Source: Limnoperna fortunei (taxonomy: Eukaryota > Mollusca > Bivalvia > Mytilida > Modiolidae). Taken from it: a stretch of 64,000 nucleotides of DNA. The stretch lies in contig OX104113.1 of the NCBI GenBank assembly GCA_944474755.1, positions 55,386,074-55,450,073 on the forward strand, given 5' to 3'. Of the stretch, positions 44,902-56,468 are shown in pieces. Position 1 is the stretch's first letter; every line of letters begins with the position of its first letter. Under the pieces are notes generated by a model. That model did not search any database. It was not told the origin of the DNA and saw nothing but the letters and a program-made list of their open reading frames with translations. Position numbers and translations under genes: made by a program.

Positions 44902-45798
44902 GTAATCACACTTAACTGCAAGCAACCCTAATCAATGTTTATTTCTTTCAATCCTTGTCTTATTTTTGGCTCACTAGGCATCTGTCGATCATTCTTCTGT
45001 CTGTGAATCATCAGTTTTTTTTACACAAATCTACCAAACATTGCAACAATCATTTCAGTTTTATATCTGTGATGACTTATTGGTCAATATCTCAAAATGT
45101 ATAATATCTTTAGAAAAAAACTTTTACCATAAATTGATCCACTGAACAAGCTTTTTATTTTTTTTCAATTATTCCAAATTGTTTGATGACTTCGTGTAGC
45201 AAGTATTTAGTTCAATTTTATATGAAAGTTTTTGCATTGTAAGCTATTATGGAGTAAAACTGTAAATTGCAAAACCTAAAATTGTCAGAATCCTCCTTAT
45301 ATGAGTTATTACCCTTAATTACAAAATCATCTGTTTTTTCCCATAAAAATTAAAAACTGTAACACCTAGAGTAAAACAGTAAAAAGCTAAAATGATGAAA
45401 GGCCTAAACATCCTTTATTTGGTTGAAAATTGTAACATGACTCTTTATAGGAGTTGTTGCCCTTTAATGACAATTTCAGAAATAACAGTAGTTTTTTGTA
45501 ATAAAAGGACAACTATAACAGCCTCCAAACTGTAAGTTACTAAAATAATCAAAGTACAAGTCCTAAAAAAATGTATTGTCTGAAAATTGTGAGATGAGTC
45601 CTAATATAGGCGTAATTGCCCTTGATGACATTTTTTTAATGAAATTTTTAGTTTTTTCCCTGGTACTTGCAAAGTATAACAGCTAAGGTTAAACTGTAAA
45701 TAGCATTCTATCTCCTTTGAAAATATGGTTGCAGATAGTTTTCCCAATTTTTGAATTCAGTGTACAGTGAATGTGCTACAGTAATTGTTGGATACACT
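44902..45798 (-). repeat. Intron DNA with diverged, reverse-oriented ~150-bp modules
   Basis: The words GAGTTATTACCC, GAGTTGTTGCCC and CGTAATTGCCC at about 45,303, 45,451 and 45,610, each next to an ACTCC/TATAG context, look like eroded units of the 155-bp family on the minus strand. No other exon was found here. Confidence 0.45.
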
Positions 45799-47523
45799 TA
45801 CACCCCCTGAAACGTAAAACGTTCCCATTTATGCGTTCGTTTTTCATTTTCCGTTAGTTTGTATATCGTTTTTTCGTTCTTCCATTCGTTCGTCCATTCC
45901 TTCGTTTGTTCGTCCGCATGCGCAGTACAGGTAAAAATAAAGGTTCATTGTTTGTCAGCATTCGCAAAAGAAAATATTTTACACTTTGTTAGTCTGATAG
46001 AAAATACTACATTCTGTTTTCAAATTAAAATAACCTGAACATTAAAATGTCAAATAAAGTGTATTTATTTTAAAACTATAAATTCATTAAAATCATGAAC
46101 ATGTTTTAAATTAAATATAAACATAAACAATATGAAATACTTTCTTCATCTATTTTGTTATGTAAATCTACAATATTCAGGTTGTACAAATAAATATGAT
46201 TTATTTGAACACTCTCCAAATTTTAGTTTACTACATGGAAAACATTGAGAACCCTGAAACTGAATGGCGTGTTGCATCTTGGGTAACACATATGTAAATT
46301 ACTGTATTCTTACTACGGAATGGTTGTTATAGTATGCAAATTAGCACGTTTATAATAAAATTAGGTCACATTATCCATATACGGAAAAATCATCAACATA
46401 ACATTTTCAACGTGCATCTTCAAAGACGAAAAAAGAAATTTCTTCAATGTCCATAGCTTTAATAACGTAAAGAAGATGAATATTATGTTTGAATTTTGTA
46501 TAAATAGACCGAAGTTAGAATTTTTTATTTGCTACATTACGAGCAATAGGACTGAATTCTGCCGTTAATCCGACAAATCACAAAAATAACTTCGGATTAT
46601 AACGGCAGTAAAATTCAGCCTAATTTTGCATGTGAAATATGGTTTTTAATTTTATTGCTAGGGTCTCAGGAGTGATTTTATATATGTAATATAGTTTTAA
46701 ATTGTATTGCTAGGGTCTCTGGAGTGATTTTGTATGTGAAATATTGTTTTCAGTTGTATCATAAAGGTCTCAGGAGTGATTTTATATATGAAATATGGTT
46801 TTTAATTTTATCACAAAGGTCTCAGGAGTGATTTTATATGTGTAATATAGTTTTTAATTGTATTGCTAGGGTCTCGGGAGTGATTTTGTATGTGAAATAT
46901 GGTTTTTAATTGTATTGCTAGGGTCTCAGGAGTGATTTTTTATGTCATTGTGTAATATGGTTTTTAATTGTATTGCTAAGGAATGTGTAATAATTACTGT
47001 AATTAAAATAAAATAGACGATTAAGATCGTTTCTTTTTACACTGTGATAAAAAATATTTATAGGTCCATTATTAAAACATTTCCATGTTGAGCCCAAATC
47101 CCGAACGGGAATATTTAATAAAAATAATCAACCCCACAAATTTTCTCGTAGGCTTCTTATGTTGTCACGTTTTTGTGTGTGTATTACCTGTTTGAGCTGT
47201 CACAAATCATTTCAATGATGATTTAATGAAAATAAAGTATAATTATTTTATTATTAATTCCTTTTCAATTTTATAAACCAGCTTGATTCTCAAGATTTTA
47301 TTTAAAATGATCGAACGTTTCTTGATTTTTACAAAGCACGATATAGGCGTGTCCATTTGTTTTCCCACATACAAACGCTTGAAGCGTATAGCTTATCTCT
47401 GACTGGTTAATTTTTAAATGGTTCTTCTGGACGATAAGAGCGTTCGTTCATTCTTCGTCCGTGTCGTTTTTGGTTCGTCCGTTTAAAATTCATACGGGAA
47501 CTTTTTACGTTTCAGGGGGTGTA
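45799..47523. mobile_element. Element with ~27-bp inverted ends TACACCCCCTGAAACGTAAA
   Basis: The left end TACACCCCCTGAAACGTAAA (continuing GTTCCC) is mirrored by GGGAACTTTTTACGTTTCAG plus GGGGTGTA at the right. Both subterminal regions are rich in CGTTCGTCC words, also inverted. The centre includes a CTGCCGTTAATCCGA...TCGGATTATAACGGCAG hairpin (46,560-46,612) and a 52-bp tandem array. No transposase. It lies in the presumed SPRYD7 intron. Confidence 0.8.
46620..46985. repeat. 52-bp tandem repeat, 6-7 units
   Basis: GGGTCTCAGGAGTGATTTT and variants recur at 46661, 46713, 46764, 46816, 46869 and 46921, a step of 51-53 bp, inside the 45,799 element. Confidence 0.9.
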
Positions 47524-47696
47524 TTACTGGCTAGTGGTATGTGATAACCACCCATTTTAATTAACTAACCTACTCACATACTACAGTAATAGAAGCGGGA
47601 GGTTTAGCATGCCATAAAACCTGGTTTAACCCACCATTTCTTTTGAAATGCCTGTGCTAGTCGGGACTATTGCTGTAGTTACTATATGTTTATTTT

Positions 47697-49130
47697 TTAT
47701 GCCCCCGCGACGACATGTCGGGGGGCATTAAGTTTTACTCATGTCCGTCCGTCCGTACGTACGTACGTACGTACGTCCGAACAAATTTCCGTCAAGCTTT
47801 TCTCAGAAACCGTACATGAGAACAATTTTAAATTTGGCAGAGTGGTTCAGTATCACAAGTTGTACGTCCTAAGCGAATTTCAGACCTGTCGGACAACTAC
47901 TTCCTGTTTGGGACTTCATTTGTACGTAAATACGTCCGTCTGTATGAACAAATTTCCGTCAAGCTTTTCTCAGAAACCGTACATTAGAACAATTTGAAAT
48001 TTGGCAGTGTGGTTCAGTATCACAAGTTGTACGTCCTAAGCGACTTTCAGACCTGTCGCACAACTACTTCCTGTTTGCGACTGGGCCGATATGAAAATGT
48101 GTTAACATGAGTATGAAAATTTCCGTCAAGCTTTTCTCAGAAACCGTACATCAGAACAATTTGAAATTTGGCAGGGTGGTTCAGTATCACAAGTTGTACG
48201 TCCTAAGCGACTTTCAGACCTGTCGGACAACTACTTCCTGTTTGCGACTGGGCCAATATGAAAATGTGTTAACATGAGTATGAAAATTTCCGTCAAGCTT
48301 TTCTCAGAAACCGTACATCAGAACAATTTGAAATTTGGCAGGGTGGTTCAGTATCACAAGTTGTACGTCCTAAGCGACTTTCAGACCTGTCGGACAACTA
48401 CTTCCTGTTTGCGACTGGGCCGATATGAAAATGTGTTAACATGAGTATGAAAATTTCCGTCAAGCTTTTCTCAGAAACCATACATCAGAACAATTTGAAA
48501 TTTGGCAGGGTGGTTCAGTATCACAATTTGTACGTCCTAAGCGACTTTCAGACCTGTCGGACAACTACTTCCTGTTTGCGACTGGGCCGATATGAAAATG
48601 TGTTAACATGAGTATGAAAATTTCCGTCAAGCTTTTCTCAGAAACCGTACATCAGAACAATTTGATATTTGGCAGGGTGGTTCAGTATCACAAGTTGTAC
48701 GTCCTAAGCGACTTTCAGACCTGTCGGACAACTACTTCCTGTTTGCGACTGGGCCGATATGAAAATGTGTTAACATGAGTATGAAAATTTCCGTAAAGCT
48801 TTTCTCAGAAACCGTACATCAGCACAATTTGAAATTTGGCAGGGTGGTTCAGTATCACAAGTTGTACGTCCTAAGCGACTTTCAGACCTGTCGGACAGCT
48901 ACTTCCTGTTTGCGACTGGGCCGATATGAAAATGTGTTAACATGAGTATGAAAATTTCCGTCAAGCTTTTCTCAGAAACCGTACATCAGCACAATTTGAA
49001 ATTTGGCAGGGTGGTTCAGTATCACAAGTTGTATGTCCTAAGCGACTTTCAGACCTGTCGGACAACTACTTCCTGTTTGGGACTTCATTTAGCGGGGGCA
49101 TCCGTGTCCCATGGACACACTCTTCAATTT
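47697..49130 (+). mobile_element. Element of eight 167-bp tandem repeats with GCCCCCGCGACGACATGTCG end
   Basis: The left end ATGCCCCCGCGACGACATGT can pair with itself (CCCCC...GGGGGG). The right end is AGCGGGGGCATCCGTGTCCC. GTACGTCCTAAG (GTATGTCCTAAG in the last unit) recurs at 47862, 48029, 48196, 48363, 48530, 48697, 48864 and 49031, exactly 167 bp apart. Each unit contains CAAGCTTTTCTCAGAAACC. A (GTAC)n tract is at 47,755-47,775. Short open frames follow the repeat and are not genes. A two-unit relative is at 28,506. Confidence 0.92.
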
Positions 49131-49896
49131 TTTATTCTGGAGTTTGCATGCCTCTGACTTTGATTGTCCTTTTTGATAGTTTCATGGGTGTTCAGTGTTT
49201 TGTTATTACCTTCATTTGAAAAAAATGATCAGCAAGACAAGTCCTACAAATAACTCCTTTTGTCCGAAATTGTCATTGTTTAACACATACAAGGAGTTAT
49301 TTCTTTGAATTACAATTTGTGATGTGAATTACCAGTTTTGCCTTATAAATTACAAACTTAAACAGCTAGTGTCATATTATAAGTACTGTAGCAAACAAAA
49401 CTAATCAGAATGGCAAGGCCTACAAATCATATAATTTTTCAAATATTGTCTGATGACTCCTTATAGAAGCTTTTGTCTTTTAGGCTACAGCTACACGGGC
49501 TACACCCATTTAATTTTCTTGTTCTTCGGATTTTTGTCATTTTAAAATGTGGCAAGCAAAGGAAATAAATAATTAAATTACATGTATTAATTTGATTTTA
49601 AAAAATCATAGGCCAACAGAAAAATCTGTAGTAAACAATATTTAAAAAAAAAATTAGCAAATGTACTTCAGTGAACTTTGCATAAGAGTCAGCTGAAAGC
49701 AAATGAAGGCTTGTCACCAAGAAATTTTTCAGACTATACATTAGAAAACAGAGATATAGACAATGCTGACTCAAAATAAAAATAACACTACTTAAATTTG
49801 TCCACAAATAACACTGAACAATCATACAATCTTTTCATTTTCATTTTTTCATTTTCCTTTGGTGCAGATGAGCTTTTGCCATCATTTGTCATAAAC
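49131..49896. other. Intergenic DNA, no gene recognised
   Basis: Contains eroded, reverse-oriented ACTCC cores at about 49,285 and 49,460. No coding domain. Confidence 0.4.
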
Positions 49897-50143
49897 TTTT
49901 TATACCCCTGCTTTGAAGAAGAGGGGGTACACTGGTTTACCCGTCCATCCGTCCTTCCATCCTTTCCCCTGCAACATAACTTTTTTAACTGTTTTCTCAG
50001 CAACAACTTATCATAACCTCATGAAATTTTATATGTGACCTTACCATGTGGTCCTATATTGTGAGTAAAGGTTTCAGTTCTGTCGCATATCTACCTCCTG
50101 TTTACCGACTTAGTTAATTCAATGATGTGAATGGCAGGGGTAT
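49897..50143. mobile_element. Short element with TATACCCCTGC ends
   Basis: The left end TATACCCCTGCTTTGAAG and the right end GTGAATGGCAGGGGTATA are inverted. A (TCC)-rich CCGTCCATCCGTCC follows the left end. Non-coding and similar in layout to the 21,551 element. Confidence 0.6.
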
Positions 50144-51456
50144 ACTGAGTGAGCAGTAGCTCACAGGTTACAGGTTTACAAATCATCTCTGAAACCACTG
50201 GGCCAATTTTTTTTTCAAACCTGGTCACAATCATCCTTAGGGTTCCTAGTTTCAAATTTATTCCCAGAGTGTTGATCAAAGGATAAAGATAGCTGCTCTT
50301 ACTAAAAATAGAACATGGTAGTACCAGACGTTTTTGTTCAATATCTCAAAAATTATAAAAGCTATAGAGAAAACCATTTCTTCTTATTGATCAGCACATT
50401 ATGGTCTGCAATAGTTTCTAATAGTGTAAAGTGTTGTGTAATGGCTTCCTGTATGAGTTATTGCCGTTTAATGATGATTTTTGACAAAATTTTCAGCAGT
50501 TACATTATAAATTGAAAACTGTAAGAAAGTTACATTATAAATTGAAAACTGTAAGAAAGTTACATTATAAATTGAAAACTGTAAGAGCTATAGTGAAACT
50601 GTAAAAGGTAAAAATTATCAGCAAGTCCTACAGTTCACTTTTTGGTCTGAAATTCAATTGTTAGATGACTCCATATTGTAGTTATTGTCCTTGAATGACA
50701 TTTTTTTTAATTACAGTAAAACCTTTTAAAACTGGCCCTTGAATAAACCGGTTCCCTGTCCATTCCAGCTAAAAATTCAGGTCACATTTCTTCCCCTTAA
50801 AGTCTGTCGTAAATTTAACCTGTATACACCAGACCTCGTGTATTCCAAATTACGACCCTTATGTCCAGTCCCAATACACATTTCTCAATTAAAATTTACC
50901 TGTTTAAACCAAATAATTTACACAACCAGATGTATTAATTTTATCAATTGATAGCTATCCAAACAATGTAATTTACATGACTTGTAAGGTCTCCTTGAGG
51001 GCATATTTAATTAATGAACCAAAAGGTACAATAAAGGTAAATTGTTTTCAAAACCATTTATTTGGTGTGTTCCCCGAACGCCTACTGGATAAAAACAACA
51101 CCTCATTAGGTATGGGGATTATGGGGCCTGTTAAGGGGAATGCAATAATTAGTTTACCTGTATTTACCTTGAAAATTATAATAAAGCATAGTAGACATTG
51201 GAAACTGAATTGACAAGAAAAATATTAAAATATCAAAATAAAATTGAAAAAAAGAATGGATAGTTTCAAGTTAATTAAAATAAAATTAAAAACTTAAGCT
51301 GCAATATATAAAATAAACTTGTCTTCAAAATGTCCCAAGCCAATTTTTTAAGCTGTAGATTGAGATGATGAGCTTGTACCATTCCCAATTAATAGTGTTC
51401 ACATGTCAAACCTTTATAAATGGGTGAAAAGTACAAACACCTCATTCTAATCCAAT
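50144..51456. other. Intergenic DNA with a 30-bp triplication
   Basis: A 30-bp unit (TACATTATAAATTGAAAACT...) occurs three times at 50,501-50,590. Reverse-oriented ACTCC-type cores lie near 50,450 and 50,680. No domain is recognised in the short frames over 50,739-51,213. Confidence 0.5.
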
Positions 51457-51996
51457 ATGGCTAATGCTCAGCTGAATGTGAAATTCATCACTAACAGACG
51501 TGGAGGCCAAAATATTAGTCTCGATGGCTTTATATACAGAGTTAACCGTAGGAACCCCGACAAGGTCTTCTGGAGATGCGTCGTACCTGGATGTTCAGCA
51601 TCATTGTCTACAGAGAACAACATACCAACTGGTTTTGGTAGACAACAACACACACATGCACCAGACCACACAGAAGTAGTTGTTAAGCAAATAATGAACG
51701 CCGTTACCAAACGCTGCTTAGAAGAAATCCGACCGATACCGACTATTTATGCAGAAGAACTTAACAAATTACATGACACCGAATGGGACGACACCAGTAG
51801 AGAAGTAGTTGAACAGCTGCCGACATTCAACTCAGCAAAGTCTTCACTTTACAGAGCCAGACGCAAGCAGACTCCACCACTACCAAAGACTCAGACAGAC
51901 ATCACACTCGAAGGAAAATGGACAGAGACATTTTATATAAATTATCTGAGAAGATGCCATTTAAGTGTTTTTATCCAATCAAAGCACTTAATATAA
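51457..51996 (+). pseudogene. FLYWCH zinc-finger protein, probably MULE-transposon-derived fragment
   Basis: A 179-codon frame. Residues about 12-70 fit the FLYWCH zinc-finger pattern: FIYRVNRRNPDKVFWRCVVP, then GCSASL and HTHAPD, with Cys and His at the expected Cys-Cys-His-His positions. The following stretch (IPTIYAEELNKL, LPTFNSAKSSLYRARRKQTP) matches the linker found before MULE transposase domains in invertebrate FLYWCH proteins. After GKWTET the family resemblance stops and the frame ends 21 codons later, so the catalytic domain is absent. It could instead be the first exon of a domesticated gene; no clear donor site was seen. Confidence 0.6.
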
Positions 51997-52209
51997 TAAA
52001 TTGCAGCATGAATAGAATTATTGTAAAATAACTCCTCCACTCAAAATTTTCCATATTTACATGCTCTTGCCATGTATCAAATTTTATGATTGGGCAAAAC
52101 AAATATATCTTTTATTAAAAGATTACATATAAATATTTGATACTCGTACTATTCTTAATTTTTTCAATAAATTTATTACACACTCTTGTATTTTTTAATT
52201 CACAGGTAG

Positions 52210-52970
52210 TCATTTCATGCATAGATTCTTTTTAAGCTGTTTCTTAATCGAACATGGAATACTTGTTATCAAACTATAATATTTCAGAAAGTTTTTGATA
52301 TTGCATTTTTGGCTCATTTGATCAAAGTGATAAAATGTTTTTGTGGTTATATCAATCAGGTCAACCAAATTCTCGATACCTTTTGATTTCCACTTAATAA
52401 AATATTGGAAATCATCAGGGGGTACAAAATTTAAAATATCAAGTCTTAATATATCCTGAGCATTCACTGTTATAATTTGTTTTGCACTATGTAATCCATT
52501 TACCACATCTCTCCAGAAAGGATTTGTTATTTTCCTACTTACCTCTTTCAGTTTTTCTTTTTCTAGGTTAAATAATCTAAAGCCCCAACTTGTATGAGCT
52601 GTTGTTCTGCAACAGCTTGCCACACACCTGAATTGTTCACCATAAGTCTCTTAACCCAACTTAGTTTTAAGTATGTATTAAAGGACTCGAGATGAATCAT
52701 TTTTAAACCACCCTCTGAAAAATTACCAATTAGTGTATTTCTTTTAATTTTTTCTGTCTTTCCATCCCAGATAAAACTGTAAAATAACCGAAGTTCATTT
52801 ATCATGGAAATTGTCAACATAGGAAGAGATGTAAGTAGATGTATTATTTTTGGGAATGCCAATGATTTAATAACAGTGACTTTTCCCTGAAGTGTTAATT
52901 TCCTATGTTGCCAGCTTTTTAAAAGCTTCGATATTTCTTTAATTTTTTGTTTAAATTTTAATTCAATCAT
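52210..52970 (-). pseudogene. LINE ORF2 C-terminal region
   Basis: Two overlapping frames. The first (52,970-52,563) has SWQHRKLTLQGKVTVIKSLA and FIWDGKTEKIKRNTLIGNFS, followed by GGLKMIHL; the second (52,623-52,210) has NPFWRDVVNG. This matches the region after the RT domain in L1/Tx1-type ORF2 proteins. A frameshift near 52,570-52,620 separates the parts, and a further break separates them from the RT frame ending at 53,008. Confidence 0.8.
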
Positions 52971-52999
52971 ATCTGGTAAACAAAGTGAAAAATTAATGC

Positions 53000-54517
53000 C
53001 TAAAAGTTTAAATATTTGAATGTGACCAATTTAATGGATGTTCTGCACATAAAATTTTGTCTGAAAATTTCTTAGTGCCAATCCAGACAGCTCTGCTTTT
53101 GGAATTGTTCATTTTTAACCCTGATGTATTATAAAATTTGTCAAATGTTTCTAATGATTTCTTCAGTGATATTTCAAAACCATCCAATGTCAAAAAAGTG
53201 TCATCAGCATACTGACTGACAAGTGATTCACAATTATTAACAACTATTCCTTTAATGTCCTGATCAGATTTTAATTTTAAAGACAGCAACTCCACACCTA
53301 TTACAAATAGATAGGGCGATAAGGGGTCACCCTGGCGGCAGCCTCTTTGGAGGTTAAAGAAAGACGACATATGACCATTATTGATCACAGAGCTTTTTTC
53401 ACCTTCATACAATATTTGAAACCAGTTGCAAATGGAGGGTCCAAAATTGAAGCTCTGAAGTGCTTTAATTAAGAAATCCCATTCTACTGAGTCAAAGGCT
53501 TTCTCAAAGTCTATTAGTATAAGCAAGCCTTCCATGTTTTTTTCTTCCAAATAATGCATAAGGTCATACAGTAACCTATGAAACGCCCTTGAATAAACCC
53601 CTTCTGACTATCACTTATGATATGTGGAAGAACATTTTTTAATCTATTAGCAACTACTGAGGATGCTATTTTCATATCAACATTGAGGAGACTTATTGGT
53701 CTCCAATTTGAAATATATCTCCTATCCTTTCCTTCTTTTGGGGTGCAGGTTATTAAACTCTGATATTGAAATTCAGAAAATTTACCATATTTTAATGAGT
53801 GATCTACAAAAGTACCAATATCTTTCCAAAACAATTTATAGAATTCTGTAGTAAACCCATCTGAACCTGGACTCTTACCATTAGGCATATTTTTCAGTGC
53901 ATTACTACATTCTTTAAATGTTAAATTTCCTTCACAAAATTCTTTCATATCATCAGACAAGTGAACATATTGTTGAAAAAAGGAACTTTCTTGTAAATAT
54001 TTATTATTCTGGTTATGTCTTGAAGTGTACAACTTTTTATAAAAATTTTGTTGTTCATGTAAAATATCATCACCACTAGATAATTGTTTACCTTCATCAT
54101 CAATAAGTTCAAAAACAGTTTTTGACAAGAAGTTTTTTTTTTCTAAACTTAAAAAGAATTTTGAGCATTTTTCTCCATATTCAAACCAGTTTGCCTTGGA
54201 TCTCAGTAATATACCATCAACTATTTTTTCTCGCATCTGTATTTGACTAGATTTTTTAATATCTAATGTGTTTTTTATTTCCTCTGAGGGATTTTGGTGA
54301 AAATCATTTTCTAGTAGCTGAATTTCTTCTTCAATTTTTTGTAACTCAAACTTTTCTTGTTTTGATTTATTGATACTATATGAAATTGTAATACTACGTA
54401 TTTTCATTTTCAAAATTTCAAAAGACATCTGGTCATCACAGGACAAACCAACATTCAATAAGTCTGTCATGTCCCCAGACAAGTGATATTCTGAAATTGT
54501 GTCATTTATACATTTTT
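53000..54517 (-). pseudogene. LINE ORF2 reverse transcriptase
   Basis: The upstream frame (54,482-53,514) carries the linker ILLRSKANWFEYGEKCSKFF and RT motifs NGKSPGSDGFTTEFYKLFW and YISNWRPISLLNVD. A frameshift near 53,540 leads to the frame 53,559-53,008 with LILIDFEKAFDSVEWDFL (first catalytic Asp), RGCRQGDPLSPYLF and the YADD box (QYADDTFL). Catalytic residues are present but the reading frame is broken. RT would copy the element RNA at a nicked target. Confidence 0.88.
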
Positions 54518-56468
54518 AGCTCACCTATTGCCATCACTTGGCGTCCGTCGTCGTCCGTCGTCGTCGTCGTCGTCGTTAACTTTTCTTCAAAAATCTTCTC
54601 CTCAAAAACCACTGAAGGGATTGCTTTGAAACTTTGCATACATCATCAGTAAAATGCCCTCTACCACGTTTGCCCAAATCATGGCCTCAGACCAACCAAC
54701 ATGGCCGCCATGGCTAAAAATAGAACAGAGGGGTCAAAATATAGTTTTTTGCTTATAGTTCAAAAAGTATAACAGATACAGGAAAACCGAAGAGACTTTC
54801 CTTCTTCAGCATCTAAAGCTCTACAAAACACTCCATTGGGTCAAAGTTGTATGATGACTCCTTGTAGGAGTTATTGCCCTTTAATTGTCAAAATTGATGA
54901 TTTTTGCCATTTTTGCCTCAAAATCTTGAAAATTATTAGAACTAGAGAAAAAGTTAGCATTGCTTAATTGTTCTGCTCTATGAGGGCTACAAAAATGACT
55001 TAAGGGTCAAGATTGTCTGATTAACCGTTTAAGAGTTATTCCCCTTGAACTGTTTTTTTTTATCGGTTTTAATTGATTTTTTAAAATCTTCTCCTCTGAA
55101 ACAACTGAAAGTACTGCTTTGAAACTTTGTACACATCATCTGTCAAATGTCCTCAACCAAGTTTGCACCAACCATGGCTGCAGATTAACCAACCTGGCCA
55201 CCATGGCTAAATATTGGATTGGGGGGGGGGGGGGGGCGGTAAAATACAGTTTTTGGCTTATATTTAAAAAAGTGTAACAGATACAGGAAAACCGAAGAGA
55301 CAAGCCTTCATCTGCATCAAAAGCTCTACGAAACACTCCATTGGGTTGAAGTTGTATGATGACTCCTTATAGGAGTTATTGCCCTTTAATTGTCGAAATT
55401 GTTGATTTTAGCCATTTTTGCCTCAAAATCTTGAAAATTATTAGAACTAGAGAAAAAGTTAGCATTGCTTAATTGTTCTGCTCTATGAGGGCTACAAAAT
55501 TGCCTTAGGGTCAAGATTGTCTGATTAACCGTTTAAGAGTTATTCCCCTTGAACTGTTTATTTTAATCGGTTTTAATTGATTTTTTAAAATCTTCTCCTC
55601 TGAAACCACTGAAAGTACTGCTTTGAAACTTTGTACACATCATCCGTCAAATGTCCTTAACCAAGTTTGCACCAACCATGGCTGAAGATTAACCAACATG
55701 GCCGCCATGGCTAAAAATAGAATGGAGGGGGGGGGGGGGTAAAATACAGTTTTTGGCTTATAGTTCAAAAAGTATAACAGATACAAGAAAACCGAAGAGA
55801 CATGCCTTTATCGGCATCAAAAGCTCTACGAAACACTCCATTGGGTTGAAGTTGTATGAGGACTCCTTATAGGAGTTATTGCCCTTTAATTGTCAAAATT
55901 GATTATTTTTGACATTTTTGCCTTAAAATCTTGAAAATTATTTGAACTAGAGAAAAAGTTAGTATTGCTTAATTGTTCTGCTCTATGAGGGCTACAAAAA
56001 TGACTTAGGGTCAAGATTGTCTGATGAACCGTTTAGGAATTATTCTCCTTGAACATTTTTTTAATCAATTTTAATTGATTTTAAAAAATCTTCTCCTCTT
56101 TAACCCATTAAAGGACTGCTTTGAAACATTGCACACATCATCTTTAGGACGTCCTCTACCAAAATTGTGCAAATCATGACACCTGACTACCTATATAGCT
56201 ACGTTAGCTTAAAATAGAAAATGGGGGGGGGGGGGGGGGGGGGGAGTCAAGAGAGTTTTCGACTGATAGTTAAAAAAGTATAACAGGTACAGCAAATTTG
56301 AAGTGAACCTCCCTTCTCCCTCTAAGCATCAAAAGCTCCTCCTTATAGGAATTATAATGACTTTTGCAGAAGTGTTGGGCAATTCCTTATAGCAAAGAAA
56401 AGCTGGATAGAAAAGGGTTGTTTGGTTTCAGGTTCAGGTGAGCGATACAGGCTCCTGGGAGCCTCTAG
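54518..56468 (+). mobile_element. AGCTCACC-family element inserted in the LINE, ~500-bp repeats
   Basis: Starts AGCTCACCTATTGCCATCAC and ends CAGGTGAGCGATACAGGCTC with palindrome AGGCTCCTGGGAGCCT and CTAG. Three units of about 490-504 bp are marked by CATGGCTAAA at 54,712, 55,202 and 55,706. Each includes GACTCCTTATAGGAGTTATT (the chain-family core read in reverse; TTGTAGG at its centre in unit one), and long G runs occur at 55,215, 55,729 and 56,223. It interrupts ORF2 between endonuclease and RT. Non-coding. Confidence 0.85.

Noticed and set aside
56015..56050. Hammerhead ribozyme: CTGATGA followed by a short stem in several reverse-oriented cores
   Set aside because: The conserved GAAA after stem II and a matching stem III/cleavage triplet are absent in the copies read. 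A covariance-model search would settle it.
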